A stretch of 64,000 nt of DNA, from contig NZ_BMYR01000001.1 of assembly GCF_014652375.1 (NCBI RefSeq), forward strand, positions 172,292-236,291. Reading direction: 5' to 3'. The position numbers and the translations under genes are program-made. Origin of the DNA: Alishewanella tabrizica (lineage in GTDB: Bacteria; Pseudomonadota; Gammaproteobacteria; Enterobacterales; Alteromonadaceae). Positions 1 through 8,304 of this stretch are shown piece by piece. The first letter of the stretch is position 1, and each line of letters starts with the position of its first letter. Below the pieces are notes generated by a model, which was given only the letters and a program-made list of their open reading frames with translations, was not told where the DNA came from and did no database searches.

Positions 1-417
1 AGTCCCAGTTTGAAAACCGGGCTGATTCCACCCTTTAACCGCCCTACCATAAAAACTGCGCCCCTTATGCGCCAAAGGCGAGCCAAAGTTTGCCGGCGCG
101 AGTTGAACAAAACGCTTTACTGGGTTCGTGTTAGCGGTGTAATAGCGCGTAAACCAATGCCGCGTGACTAAGGCACCGGTACTATGCACAATAATATCAA
201 CGCTTTGTGGTGTGGTGGGCAGTTCCAGCGCCAACCAGGCTTTTTGCATAGCCTCAGCCAGATCGGCATAATTGATATCATCATGCATCGACAACCAATC
301 GGCTAAATACAACGGGTGAACTGCCGCGCCAAAGGTGTGTTGTAGAAAGTCGGCGAGGACTTTAAACGCTCGGCTGTTATCACTCCAGCCATGTAAAATA
401 ACGATCGGATTACGCAT
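1..417 (-). CDS. alpha/beta hydrolase, lipase-like (C-terminus cut by window edge)
   Basis: The reading frame starts at the ATG complementary to 415-417 and stays open to base 1, so 139 codons of the N-terminal part are visible. The protein begins MRNPIVILHGWSDNS, the usual first strand and oxyanion loop (HGW) of alpha/beta hydrolases. About 95 residues in, VHSTGALVTRHW supplies a nucleophile-elbow-like H-S-x-G motif with Ser as the likely nucleophile, as in triacylglycerol lipases and cutinase-like esterases. No signal peptide is visible, so a cytoplasmic location is likely. The catalytic Asp and His lie beyond the window. Substrate cannot be told from this fragment. Confidence 0.75.
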   Translation of the reverse strand, partial: MRNPIVILHGWSDNSRAFKVLADFLQHTFGAAVHPLYLADWLSMHDDINYADLAEAMQKAWLALELPTTPQSVDIIVHSTGALVTRHWFTRYYTANTNPVKRFVQLAPANFGSPLAHKGRSFYGRAVKGWNQPGFQTGT

Positions 418-497
418 AACACCCTCCCAAGAGAACACGATCTTCAGCTTAAGGGTACGGCGTAATCCCCAACACAATGTTTAACACATTAACTAGC

Positions 498-1064
498 TCA
501 CCAAGACTGCACCATATACTGTGCCCGTTCACCAGTATAGCTACTCAACGCCCGTATAGCTGCATCATCTAGGGCATTTTGTAATGAAAACCCCTGTCGT
601 TGCCAGTACCCAACCGAGCCCTGAACCGCTACTAATCCCAATTGCCTAACACTCAGGTGCTGCGCATGCTGTTTAGCCTGTGTGAGCAACGCGGTCGCTA
701 CCCCTGTGCCTCTAGCGGCTTCACTAACGGCCATATCATGCAAATAAAGCAGATCTGGCTTTTCTGCAATAACAAATGGCGATGCCAACGCCGATAGCTT
801 GCCAAAATAAGAGGGGTAACTAAATAAATATGCCAGTACCGGTATATGCTGTGCCGGTTTATGCGCCTGCAAAGACGCTGTTGTGCAAGCCTCAATCTTC
901 TCTACGGCGGTCATTTCTGCAATCCAGCAACTTTGCTTAGCAACAGCTAAACGCGCTGATAAAAGGGTTGGTGGTTCATATAATGCGGCGCTGTAACAAC
1001 GATCTTGCAAGGCAATCACCGCTGGCAAATCCGTTTGCTGCATCAACCGTATCTTGACTTGCAT
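498..1064 (-). CDS. GNAT family N-acetyltransferase
   Basis: A 188-residue protein beginning MQVKIRLMQQTDLPAVIALQ, the typical first strand and helix of a GNAT fold. The acetyl-CoA binding loop is seen as ARGTGVATALL (R-x-x-G-x-[GA]) after the strand LLYLHDMAVS, and the C-terminal GLVAVQGSVGYWQRQGF matches the fold's last conserved segment. A longer GTG start at 1112 would overlap the stop of the upstream peptidase gene. The ATG at 1064 is preferred because the fold begins there and a GAG element lies 7 bases upstream. The gene follows the M14 peptidase gene closely and may be cotranscribed with it. The acceptor substrate is unknown. Confidence 0.8.
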   Translation of the reverse strand: MQVKIRLMQQTDLPAVIALQDRCYSAALYEPPTLLSARLAVAKQSCWIAEMTAVEKIEACTTASLQAHKPAQHIPVLAYLFSYPSYFGKLSALASPFVIAEKPDLLYLHDMAVSEAARGTGVATALLTQAKQHAQHLSVRQLGLVAVQGSVGYWQRQGFSLQNALDDAAIRALSSYTGERAQYMVQSW

Positions 1065-1108
1065 AAATCTACTCAACTCCCTGTAACGCGACTCTTCGCA
1101 CAATTGGA

Positions 1109-2053
1109 TCACACAGGCATCTGTTCAGCACACTTACCCCGCACAAAATTTAACGCCCCGACAATAGCCGCAACCTGTGCCAGAATACATTGTTCTGGTG
1201 TGGCACTTGGGCTGTCTGGGTAAACTTCAGTGGTAGTCACATAGCGCGCAGCAGTCATACCGCCACATAATCCTAGTACACGTTTTGGATAATTAACTAC
1301 GCCAAACTGCGCGATGGGCTCACCAATCAAGCAGCCCTGTTCGTCGGCGGGAGCAATATGCGTCACGTTGGCGACCTCTGCAATAATAGCAGCCTGAAAA
1401 GCCGGTTCTGGATTTTCACTATCGCCCACAAGGTAAAAACCATCCGGTATAGTCCAATTGCTATTTACCGTGCCATCTCGCGCGGCTTTAGCGGGGCGAA
1501 ATTCGCTGTTATCACTGTCAGTCGTTTCATGTAAATCGATATGCAGCAACGGCGTGATCCCCTGTGCAATAAGATACTCACGTAACAAACCGGCTTCGGC
1601 TGATAGACTATTTGCCACAAAAGCACGATTTGGATCTACGGTTAACGGATTCCAACGATTAATGGTTTCGTATCCCCACGGGCTAATACAGGGGACAATA
1701 AGCACGTTAAACGCTGCTGTATACTGTTTGGCTGTAGTAGCAGCAAAACGTAACGCCCCTAGTACACCACTGGTTTCATAGCCATGCACGCCACCTGTTA
1801 CAAGCGCTACTGGTTTGTTCGGATGCCAATCAAGACTTTTTAAGATAAATAGCGGATATTGGCCTAATCCTAAAGCTGAATAATCTAACTCACCATACTG
1901 GATCACGGCAAAATCCGTTTGCAGTGCGGGTAGCATTTCTACAACATCTGTTTGATAAGCACGCTTTTTACGTTGCTCTGCAAGCCATTGCTGCTTTTCA
2001 GCCTCTCTCCACGGTTGCCCTTGGGTACCAATATGATAAATAAACGGTTGCAT
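1109..2053 (-). CDS. M14-family zinc carboxypeptidase / aspartoacylase-like hydrolase
   Basis: A 314-residue protein with a zinc-binding H-x-x-E pair in TGGVHGYETSG (His90, Glu93) and a third ligand region HIDLHETTDS (His171/His175), the pattern of M14 carboxypeptidases and succinylglutamate desuccinylase/aspartoacylase relatives. The stretch WNPLTVDPNRAF supplies the conserved substrate-carboxylate-binding N-R of this superfamily. There is no signal peptide, so action is probably on small peptides or N-acyl amino acids in the cytoplasm. Its stop codon lies at the far start of the downstream acetyltransferase gene, which suggests one transcript. The exact substrate is not readable. Confidence 0.82.
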   Translation of the reverse strand: MQPFIYHIGTQGQPWREAEKQQWLAEQRKKRAYQTDVVEMLPALQTDFAVIQYGELDYSALGLGQYPLFILKSLDWHPNKPVALVTGGVHGYETSGVLGALRFAATTAKQYTAAFNVLIVPCISPWGYETINRWNPLTVDPNRAFVANSLSAEAGLLREYLIAQGITPLLHIDLHETTDSDNSEFRPAKAARDGTVNSNWTIPDGFYLVGDSENPEPAFQAAIIAEVANVTHIAPADEQGCLIGEPIAQFGVVNYPKRVLGLCGGMTAARYVTTTEVYPDSPSATPEQCILAQVAAIVGALNFVRGKCAEQMPV

Positions 2054-2271
2054 TGAGTCCTCGCAAAAAATGAGCCCACATTGATACGTGGCAAGTAAAA
2101 CAGCTACTACAAGCTATACAACACCAGCAAAGCCGTAATAAAAAACCGAGTATAGCAAAATAACAACCTTGGCCCAACGCTACGCAAACTTGCTATATCC
2201 AATTCGCTCTTTTAAGCCCTTGCACAAACCTTCACATTGATACCCCAATGTATTATTAATGATGGCATAAT

Positions 2272-2892
2272 TTAAAGATGGGGCATTAACATCAGGTTAG
2301 CTTCACTTTCTTGCTCCAATCCAAGCGTCATAACATGCTGCTGCAGGGCAGGATAAAAAACTAAAAAAAGTTGCTCAAAAGCTAAATAATTCGGGGTTAT
2401 TTCATCAATAATACCGGTAAAGGCGTTTTCAAAACGGATACGTGACGCGACGTTATCTAGGGCACGTGCCAACCCAGGTAAATGCTGATAGGCATTTAGC
2501 CAATCTTGTTGTCGCACTTTTTGCATGGTAAAGCGCATCGGTAAGGGCATCAAGGGTTCAGCATGGGCGAGATGTTGATAAAGCTGTGCCTTCGCCACAT
2601 CAAAGGGCGATAGATGAAAACGCTGCCAATGCCGGATCAGATAATGATCAAATAACATATCCAGTGCCACCCCTGCAAACCGCCGACGTGCTGGTGAAAA
2701 GGCCATTTTGGCTTGCTGCACCAAAGGATGCGTGTCGGTAAATCTGTCAACTGCACGATGATTAGCCAAGCCTGCGAGCATCGATTCAGGCAGGGACGAT
2801 AACGCGACGCCTTTACAAAAATCCCCCAGTAAATTACCCACTAAAGATTCCTGTGTCGCTCTGGCCAAGGCGGCATGTGCAAGGTAATTCAT
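2272..2892 (-). CDS. acpH: ACP phosphodiesterase family protein (AcpH-like, DUF479)
   Basis: A 206-residue protein starting MNYLAHAALA and continuing with LVGNLLGDFCKG, the N-terminal signature of the AcpH/DUF479 family. That family removes the 4'-phosphopantetheine arm from acyl carrier protein. The HD-like residues RAVDRFTDTHP and DMLFDHYLIRHW, expected to bind the active-site metal, are both present. Length matches the family (about 190-210 residues). It stands alone between the peptidase gene and the TonB2 operon, with no visible operon partner. The family assignment is firm; activity in this organism is inferred. Confidence 0.87.
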   Translation of the reverse strand: MNYLAHAALARATQESLVGNLLGDFCKGVALSSLPESMLAGLANHRAVDRFTDTHPLVQQAKMAFSPARRRFAGVALDMLFDHYLIRHWQRFHLSPFDVAKAQLYQHLAHAEPLMPLPMRFTMQKVRQQDWLNAYQHLPGLARALDNVASRIRFENAFTGIIDEITPNYLAFEQLFLVFYPALQQHVMTLGLEQESEANLMLMPHL

Positions 2893-3040
2893 ATCAGCAT
2901 CATCTTTAATAACACGCCAGAAGCGCAGCTAACCCCTATTTTTATTGGGATAACTCTGCAACGTAGTTAAAAGAAGTTAGTTAAACCCAAAACAGTCGTT
3001 AGTTTAACGAGCAAACACTCAAACAAATAGGCTAAAAATA

Positions 3041-3066
3041 AAAAACCCGCTATAAAGCGGGTTTTT
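3041..3066 (-). terminator. intrinsic terminator after the TonB2/TPR operon
   Basis: A perfect inverted repeat (AAAAACCCGC / GCGGGTTTTT around TATAAA) lies 15 bases beyond the TPR gene stop. It gives a short GC stem followed by a T-run when read on the minus strand, and it would also work in the opposite direction. Confidence 0.85.
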
Positions 3067-3081
3067 AATAAGGAAAGCACC

Positions 3082-4347
3082 TTATAAGCTAACGTTTTTA
3101 ATACGCGCTTTTTCTTTAATGTAACTTTCCCAACTACGTGTTTGGCGCTCTGTTGCCGGATCACGCTTGGCCGCTTGTAATGACGTATTGGCTTCGCGTA
3201 ACTTGCCCTGATAGAAGTAAGCTTCCATCATGCTCATGTGGATCCGACCAGCATTGCTAGAATCACGGGCTAATGACGCTTCAAAAGCACGAATTGCGTC
3301 GTTGTACTTTTGAATAGCCATAAATGCCATACCTTGACGACGATACGCATCGGCTTCATTCGTCATCGCAGCCAGCTCGCCGTAATAGGCTGCAGCTTTT
3401 GCAAATTCACGAGCTGCCTGGAAGTTAGATGCTACTGCATTTAACATCGTGCGGTCTTTTTTAATTTTACCGCTTTTCAGGTACTTCTCGTAAATAGTCG
3501 CTGCTTTGTATGGAATATTATTATTCGCATACATTTGACCTAACATTTTAAGCTCAGATTCAGACTCCAAATAGCCATTGGCATAGGCAATCTGAAACGC
3601 GCTTAACGACTTCTGATAATCTTCTAATAGCGTGTAAAAGTTACCCAGGTAAACCCAGTACTGACGTTCTTCAGGGAACAACTGCACCATGGTTTCAACC
3701 GTTTCAACGGTTTTAGGGTAATTTTTAGATTCGTATAACGCGCCCATTTTCAACATATAATGTTGTTTATTAGGTGCTTTTGCATAACGAATCGCATTGT
3801 CGATAGGGGTTAACGCTTTGGTAAACTCACCTAACTGATAATGCGCGTTAGCAATACGAAGATAGACATCAGGATCATTTTCGCCCGTAAACTTAATCCA
3901 AGCTTCGTAATTTCTGATCGCATCTTTATGCATGCTTTCCATTGATTGCAAATCAGCAACCAACTTTAATGATGCAGATTGATCAGCGTAGCTTAAAATA
4001 TCAGGCTTGGTGGCTTGCTCAAGGTATTTGATCGCTTGCTTAGCATCTTTAGTAGCATATAAGTTACCAATAAAGCGGGCTAAAAACGCCGTATCAAACT
4101 CATTACCACCGCGAACTTCTAACAGGATCTTTAACGCTTCATCAACTTTTTCTTCGTTGTAAAGCTCGAACGCTTGAGTAACACTTCGACCAACACGTTC
4201 ACCAGGAAGCTGCGTTTTACGCGCTTTGCGTTCTTCAATGCGAGCACGGTCTGCGTCCGTCAGCGTTACCTGTGCCATAGCTGGCACAGTAAACGTAAAG
4301 CTGGCGGCGACAATTAACGCAGAGGTAAGTAAAGATAATTTTTTCAT
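3082..4347 (-). CDS. TPR-repeat protein of the TonB2 operon
   Basis: A 421-residue exported protein. Residues 1-25 form a signal peptide ending VPAMA. After it come many helical tetratricopeptide-like repeats (for example YEAWIKFTGENDPDVYLRIA and YRRQGMAFMAIQKYNDAIRAF) covering most of the chain. It is the last gene of the operon, 4 bases after tonB2, and this position is typical of the TonB2/TtpC operons of Vibrio, Shewanella and relatives. It is probably a periplasmic scaffold that helps the TonB2 complex engage its outer-membrane partners. The role is inferred from context; the repeat architecture is directly visible. Confidence 0.88.
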   Translation of the reverse strand: MKKLSLLTSALIVAASFTFTVPAMAQVTLTDADRARIEERKARKTQLPGERVGRSVTQAFELYNEEKVDEALKILLEVRGGNEFDTAFLARFIGNLYATKDAKQAIKYLEQATKPDILSYADQSASLKLVADLQSMESMHKDAIRNYEAWIKFTGENDPDVYLRIANAHYQLGEFTKALTPIDNAIRYAKAPNKQHYMLKMGALYESKNYPKTVETVETMVQLFPEERQYWVYLGNFYTLLEDYQKSLSAFQIAYANGYLESESELKMLGQMYANNNIPYKAATIYEKYLKSGKIKKDRTMLNAVASNFQAAREFAKAAAYYGELAAMTNEADAYRRQGMAFMAIQKYNDAIRAFEASLARDSSNAGRIHMSMMEAYFYQGKLREANTSLQAAKRDPATERQTRSWESYIKEKARIKNVSL

Positions 4348-4351
4348 TTCT

Positions 4352-4969
4352 TTAGCCTCCTTGTGCCATGTCTAAAGTAAAGTCAAGTTGAACCTGCTGG
4401 CCAGGCTGACGCTCTGGTTTACCATCAACCACTTTCGGGCTGTATTTCCAACGGCGTAAGGCACGAATTGCTTCGCGGTCAAATACGCGGCGAGGTTCTG
4501 CTTCAATCACTTCTACCTCGTCTACGCTACCGTCTTCCATAATGGTGAAACGCAATCTTACCCAACCTTGTAAACCATCACGCGCGGCTTGAACCGGATA
4601 ACGTGGTTCAATACGTACGATAGGCGTAGCATCACCATCACGTAACAATGAACCAGGATCACCTAACCCCGTGTTAACGCCCAGATCAAGACCTGGCATG
4701 TTAAACGATACCCCACCTGCAGTGTTACTCATCTCTGGCTCCGGTTGCGGCTGCTTAGGCGGCTGCGCCGGTGGTGGTGGTGGTGGCGGTGGTGGTGGAG
4801 TCCGCGTCTGTGTATCTGAATCCGGCGGTGTCGTATTTATTTCGATAATAATACGCTCCTGCTCAGGAGGACGCCGGTCGCCGCTGCCCTCAATGAGCAG
4901 CGCCATAATCAGAAACAACAGGAACGTTACCACAGCACCGATAATTAACGATGATAGGAAACGTAACAT
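4352..4969 (-). CDS. tonB2: TonB2 energy-transducing protein
   Basis: A 205-residue TonB-family protein. An N-terminal membrane anchor (about residues 5-27) is followed by a proline-rich spacer with a run of ten prolines and Pro-Lys/Pro-Glu pairs at about residues 58-80. The C-terminal TonB domain carries the conserved IEPRYPVQAARDGLQGWVRL and ends in DFTLDM. It transmits inner-membrane proton energy to outer-membrane receptors. It lies 2 bases downstream of exbD2 and 4 bases upstream of the TPR gene, so the operon is translationally packed. The short periplasmic spacer is typical of TonB2 rather than of the longer TonB1 class. Confidence 0.93.
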   Translation of the reverse strand: MLRFLSSLIIGAVVTFLLFLIMALLIEGSGDRRPPEQERIIIEINTTPPDSDTQTRTPPPPPPPPPPAQPPKQPQPEPEMSNTAGGVSFNMPGLDLGVNTGLGDPGSLLRDGDATPIVRIEPRYPVQAARDGLQGWVRLRFTIMEDGSVDEVEVIEAEPRRVFDREAIRALRRWKYSPKVVDGKPERQPGQQVQLDFTLDMAQGG

Positions 4970-4971
4970 AA

Positions 4972-5376
4972 TTAGTTATTCTCCCCGGCAACAGTAATAA
5001 CCAGTGATGGATCAGCCACTTTGATCTGGTCCATAACTTCCATTACTACACCGTGTTTAGCTTCTTGATCCGCTTGAATGATAATAGTATCAGTAGGCGA
5101 CTCAGCTCTTAAGCGCTCGATGTTTGCAGCAACCCGCTCAACATCAACTGGGCGCTTGTCCATCCACACTTCACCATTAGCACGAATTGCAATGAAAATC
5201 GTTGCACTTGGCTTTTTAGTGGCTTGTGTTGCTTCAGGTTTGTTGACATCAATACCCGCTTCTTTGACGAAAGAAGTTGTAACGATAAAGAAGATCAACA
5301 TAATGAAAACGATATCCATCATCGGCGTAATGTCGATTGCGGCTTCTTCGTCTTCGCGTATACGTTTACGTGCCAT
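4972..5376 (-). CDS. exbD2: ExbD2 biopolymer transport protein
   Basis: A 134-residue ExbD/TolR-family protein. A charged N-terminus (MARKRIREDEEAA) leads into the single transmembrane helix DITPMMDIVFIMLIFFIV, whose Asp21 is the conserved proton-carrying residue of the family. The periplasmic part (residues 45-134) holds the usual ExbD fold with DTIIIQADQEAKHGVVMEVM. It partners ExbB2 and TonB2. The gene sits between exbB2 (11-base gap) and tonB2 (2-base gap). Confidence 0.94.
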   Translation of the reverse strand: MARKRIREDEEAAIDITPMMDIVFIMLIFFIVTTSFVKEAGIDVNKPEATQATKKPSATIFIAIRANGEVWMDKRPVDVERVAANIERLRAESPTDTIIIQADQEAKHGVVMEVMDQIKVADPSLVITVAGENN

Positions 5377-5387
5377 AAAATTCTCTC

Positions 5388-5915
5388 TTAATGATGCGGT
5401 AAGCTGTCAACGAGATCTGCTTTCTCTCGTTTAACCTTAACTTCCAGCCGCGAACTGAAAAATACACCCGACAACGCCGCAACCATACCGGCCATTGTTG
5501 GAATAGTTGCCATGGAGATACCCGCCGCCATAGTACGTGGGTTACCGGTACCTTGGGTGGCCATAATATCGAACACCGCAATCATACCGGTTACTGTTCC
5601 AAGCAGACCCACTAATGGGCACATCGCAACCAGTGTTTTTATCAGTAACATTCTTTGATCGAGTTTATCCGTTGCTTCAGAAATCCAGCAATCACGGATT
5701 TTATGCGCATACCAGGAAGTTGTATCTTCCCGAGCATCCCACTTGGCAATAATGTCCCGTTTTGTTTTTGGGAATATTGCCGTGACATACCAGTAGCGTT
5801 CTATCATCATTACCCACATGACGAGGAGCACTACGGCGACAACGTACAGGACGTTGCCTCCCGTATGGATAAAATCCTGTACCGATTCCCACAGCCCAAG
5901 TAGCTGGAGCATCAT
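5388..5915 (-). CDS. exbB2: ExbB2 MotA/TolQ/ExbB proton channel
   Basis: A 175-residue channel protein with three predicted membrane helices, at about residues 17-37, 90-113 and 130-155. The pore helices carry TLVAMCPLVGLLGTVTGMI and the Thr/Gly-rich GISMATIPTMAGMVAALSGV, the conserved ExbB/TolQ core. The ATG at 5915 shares its first base with the TAA stop of the upstream TtpC-like gene (TAATG), which implies coupled translation. It forms the inner-membrane proton channel with ExbD2. Confidence 0.93.
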   Translation of the reverse strand: MMLQLLGLWESVQDFIHTGGNVLYVVAVVLLVMWVMMIERYWYVTAIFPKTKRDIIAKWDAREDTTSWYAHKIRDCWISEATDKLDQRMLLIKTLVAMCPLVGLLGTVTGMIAVFDIMATQGTGNPRTMAAGISMATIPTMAGMVAALSGVFFSSRLEVKVKREKADLVDSLPHH

Positions 5916-7282
5916 TAGGCTTTCTCCTTCTCCGCGTGAGCAGCAACAATACCTGCAGCTTGCTCATCAAGGACTTGTAAAATAGATTTAGCACGTGACT
6001 GAACAATGCTGTGTACGAATAACAATGGCAGAGCACAGATCAGACCTAAAGCTGTAGTAACTAGCGCAAGAGAAATTGAACCAGCCATTAACTTCGGATC
6101 ACCAGTACCGTACAGCGTAATTTGCTGGAAGGTTAAGATCATACCGATAACGGTACCTAATAGACCCATTAACGGGGCTACAGCAGCAAATAGCTTGATT
6201 AAACCGATACCGCGGTCAACTTTCGGCGTTTCACGCAGAATAGCTTCGTCTAATTTCAGCTCTAAGTTTTCAACATCTGAATTTTTGTTGTCATGATACA
6301 CTTTCAGAATGCGGCCCAGTGGGTTGCTTTCTGAAGGATTGCTCAGGTTCTTCAACTGTGAACGCATTTTTGCACCAACAGCAGATAATACTAAGATACG
6401 CTCAAGTGCAATCAGTAAACCAATAGCCAGTAACACGGTGATTAAGTAACCAACCGTACCACCTTGATGGTAATATTCCATTAAGGTTGCGCGCTGTTGG
6501 TTCAAACGTAACAGTGAGTTACCTTTGGTTGGATCAACATACAAGCTTGATAATTGACCAGCAGAAGCACTGTTGAATCCAGCAACTGAACTCTGGATTT
6601 TAGACTGTGGTGCACGGCCTAATGGCTGGATCTGATCGGTATCTACGTTACGGATTAAATAATCAGTCGCCGTAGTTAAATGGAAAGAACCAAAACGGGT
6701 TACGCGCTGAGTAGAAGTACCACCAGCTAACTCAACCACTTCAGCGTCAAATTTTGCAATTTTACCTGATTCAGTCATTTCGGTTAACATGGCTACCCAC
6801 AACTCTTCCATTTGCTCTAACGTTGGAAGTTCAGTCGCGTTTGCGATATCACGTAAAGCAACATCACGGCCTGGGTATTGCGCACTGATGATAGAACTTG
6901 AGATTGCACCAACAGTTTTATTCGCCGTTTGACGAACAACACCGAACACTTCACCCATAGTACCTAACGCGCTTTGTAACTCTTGTTGCTTTTGCGCAAT
7001 AAGAATATCGTTTTGCGCATATTCTTGCTGTAAACGTTTACCACGTGCTTCTTCATCAGCTAATTGACGCTTAGCTGTGTTTAATAACGATTGTTTGTCA
7101 GCACGGTCTGCTAAGAAGGCACGCTCGCGCTCTTGGTTTACACGGCCTTCAACAGTACGTTGTTGTTGAATTTGTTGTAATAACTCATCCAGCTTTTGGT
7201 TATTTGCTGATGCGTTAAAAGCCACTGAAGCAGAAAGTGTAACTGCCGCAGCGACGACTAAACTTTTAATTGCCAATTTCAT
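5915..7282 (-). CDS. ttpC: TtpC-like MotA/TolQ/ExbB family protein of the TonB2 system
   Basis: A 455-residue protein that is much longer than ExbB. A signal peptide (residues 1-26, ending FNASA) is followed by a long coiled-coil-prone segment (about 27-115, rich in Gln, Arg and Leu) and a periplasmic domain. Three membrane helices then carry the ExbB core: GGTVGYLITVLLAIGLLIAL, AAVAPLMGLLGTVIGMILTF and ISLALVTTALGLICALPLLF. This matches TtpC, the extra component needed for TonB2 function in Vibrio. It lies directly downstream of the DUF3450 gene and overlaps exbB2 by one base. The start is at ATG 7282 after a 6-base gap. Confidence 0.9.
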   Translation of the reverse strand: MKLAIKSLVVAAAVTLSASVAFNASANNQKLDELLQQIQQQRTVEGRVNQERERAFLADRADKQSLLNTAKRQLADEEARGKRLQQEYAQNDILIAQKQQELQSALGTMGEVFGVVRQTANKTVGAISSSIISAQYPGRDVALRDIANATELPTLEQMEELWVAMLTEMTESGKIAKFDAEVVELAGGTSTQRVTRFGSFHLTTATDYLIRNVDTDQIQPLGRAPQSKIQSSVAGFNSASAGQLSSLYVDPTKGNSLLRLNQQRATLMEYYHQGGTVGYLITVLLAIGLLIALERILVLSAVGAKMRSQLKNLSNPSESNPLGRILKVYHDNKNSDVENLELKLDEAILRETPKVDRGIGLIKLFAAVAPLMGLLGTVIGMILTFQQITLYGTGDPKLMAGSISLALVTTALGLICALPLLFVHSIVQSRAKSILQVLDEQAAGIVAAHAEKEKA

Positions 7283-7288
7283 CTATTC

Positions 7289-8059
7289 TTACTCCGCTGC
7301 GAAAAGTGGTACACGGTCCATTTCAAGCGTGGCTTCACGACGAGCCATCTTGATAAAGTTACCGATTGAAGGTATGAACGAAGCATCTACACTTTCCCAG
7401 CTTCCGGTACCTTTGTTGTACACCCAGCCAGCGCTGTTATCTAAAGCCACTGCCATTAACGACAAACGGCCTAAATGCACGAAATCAACAGTAATGTCTG
7501 CACCACCAGTGTTCAGCGTGCCTTGGAAAGCCGCTAATTCGGTGCCGTAGCCCATTTCAATTTCGTAGGCTTCTAAAATTTGACGGAACTGCTCTGAACG
7601 TTGCACATCTGAACGCCCCATCAGTTCACGTAAACGCTCGATACGCTCTAAACGACGGTCAGTACGTAATGGAATGTCTGCTTTAACAAACTGTTCCAGT
7701 GAATCGATCATCCGGAACATCAGTGGTACTGTGCCCTGGTTGGTCTTTTCTAAGCCATCGATCTGACGTTGTACAGAGTTAATTTGACGCTGTTGATCAG
7801 CCACTAATGTTGCTAAAAAGTCGTTATACACTTTTAAGTTGTCAGTTTGATCAACAACAACACGGTATTCACCTAACAGCTCTTGAGACTGTTCGTAAAT
7901 AGTATTGATTTTTTCTTGTGACTGAACAGCGGCGCGTTGAATTTGAGTGTTAGCCTGATGCAGATCTTTTAGGTCTGTTGCTGCGGCTGAACCAGCAAGG
8001 GCAAAACTACCCGCCAGTGCAGAGGCAACAAGACTCATATGGATTTTTTTATTAAACAT
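7289..8059 (-). CDS. DUF3450 domain protein, first gene of TonB2 operon
   Basis: A 256-residue exported protein. The ATG at 8059 is chosen because it follows TTGGGAAC and starts a clean signal peptide (MFNKKIHMSLVASALAGSFA...). A longer frame from 8188 has no sensible N-terminus. After cleavage the chain is strongly coiled-coil (about residues 25-120, with IQRAAVQSQEKI and LVADQQRQINSVQRQ), then a small globular region with FRQILEAYEIEMGYG and GRLSLMAVALDNS. DUF3450 proteins are regular first members of TonB2/TtpC operons. A periplasmic partner role is inferred from that. Confidence 0.88.
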   Translation of the reverse strand: MFNKKIHMSLVASALAGSFALAGSAAATDLKDLHQANTQIQRAAVQSQEKINTIYEQSQELLGEYRVVVDQTDNLKVYNDFLATLVADQQRQINSVQRQIDGLEKTNQGTVPLMFRMIDSLEQFVKADIPLRTDRRLERIERLRELMGRSDVQRSEQFRQILEAYEIEMGYGTELAAFQGTLNTGGADITVDFVHLGRLSLMAVALDNSAGWVYNKGTGSWESVDASFIPSIGNFIKMARREATLEMDRVPLFAAE

Positions 8060-8255
8060 AGTTCCCAACCAATTATTGCTGATTAACGTAACCTGATGTT
8101 GTAAGGGTCGCCGTTTAAAAACGACGGCAGACCCTCGATTTAGAGGGTAAACCGACCGCATCATTACAGGTAAAAAGCCATATGTCAACAGACAGAATAG
8201 CCCTGAAAACCTTTAATGATGCGGTTTACTCTTCGGTTTAGCACCAATTTTAAGC

Positions 8256-8289
8256 CTCATTAAAAATAAATCGCTTTTTATTTAATGAG
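8256..8289. other. AT-rich stem-loop between fba and TonB2 operon
   Basis: CTCATTAAA at 8256-8264 pairs with TTTAATGAG at 8281-8289, and much of the inner AT tract can also pair. It lies 16 bases beyond the fba stop and about 200 bases upstream of the DUF3450 start. It could be a weak terminator for fba or an operator for the TonB2 operon. No Fur-box match good enough to report was found in this spacer (8060-8304). Confidence 0.4.
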
Positions 8290-8304
8290 CTTTGATTACT
8301 TTGG

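Noticed and set aside
2967-3164. 65-codon minus-strand frame at the end of the TonB2 operon
   Set aside because: It lies across the operon terminator and the 3' end of the TPR gene in another frame; Lys/Leu-rich translation looks like noise.
4671-4997. Plus-strand frame with poly-Gly opposite the TonB2 proline run
   Set aside because: It is the reverse reading of the proline-rich spacer of tonB2; all neighbours and codon pattern support the minus-strand gene.
8060-8304. Fur box upstream of the TonB2 operon
   Set aside because: Iron control is expected for such operons, but no 19-mer close to the Fur consensus was recognised; only an AT-rich stem is present.
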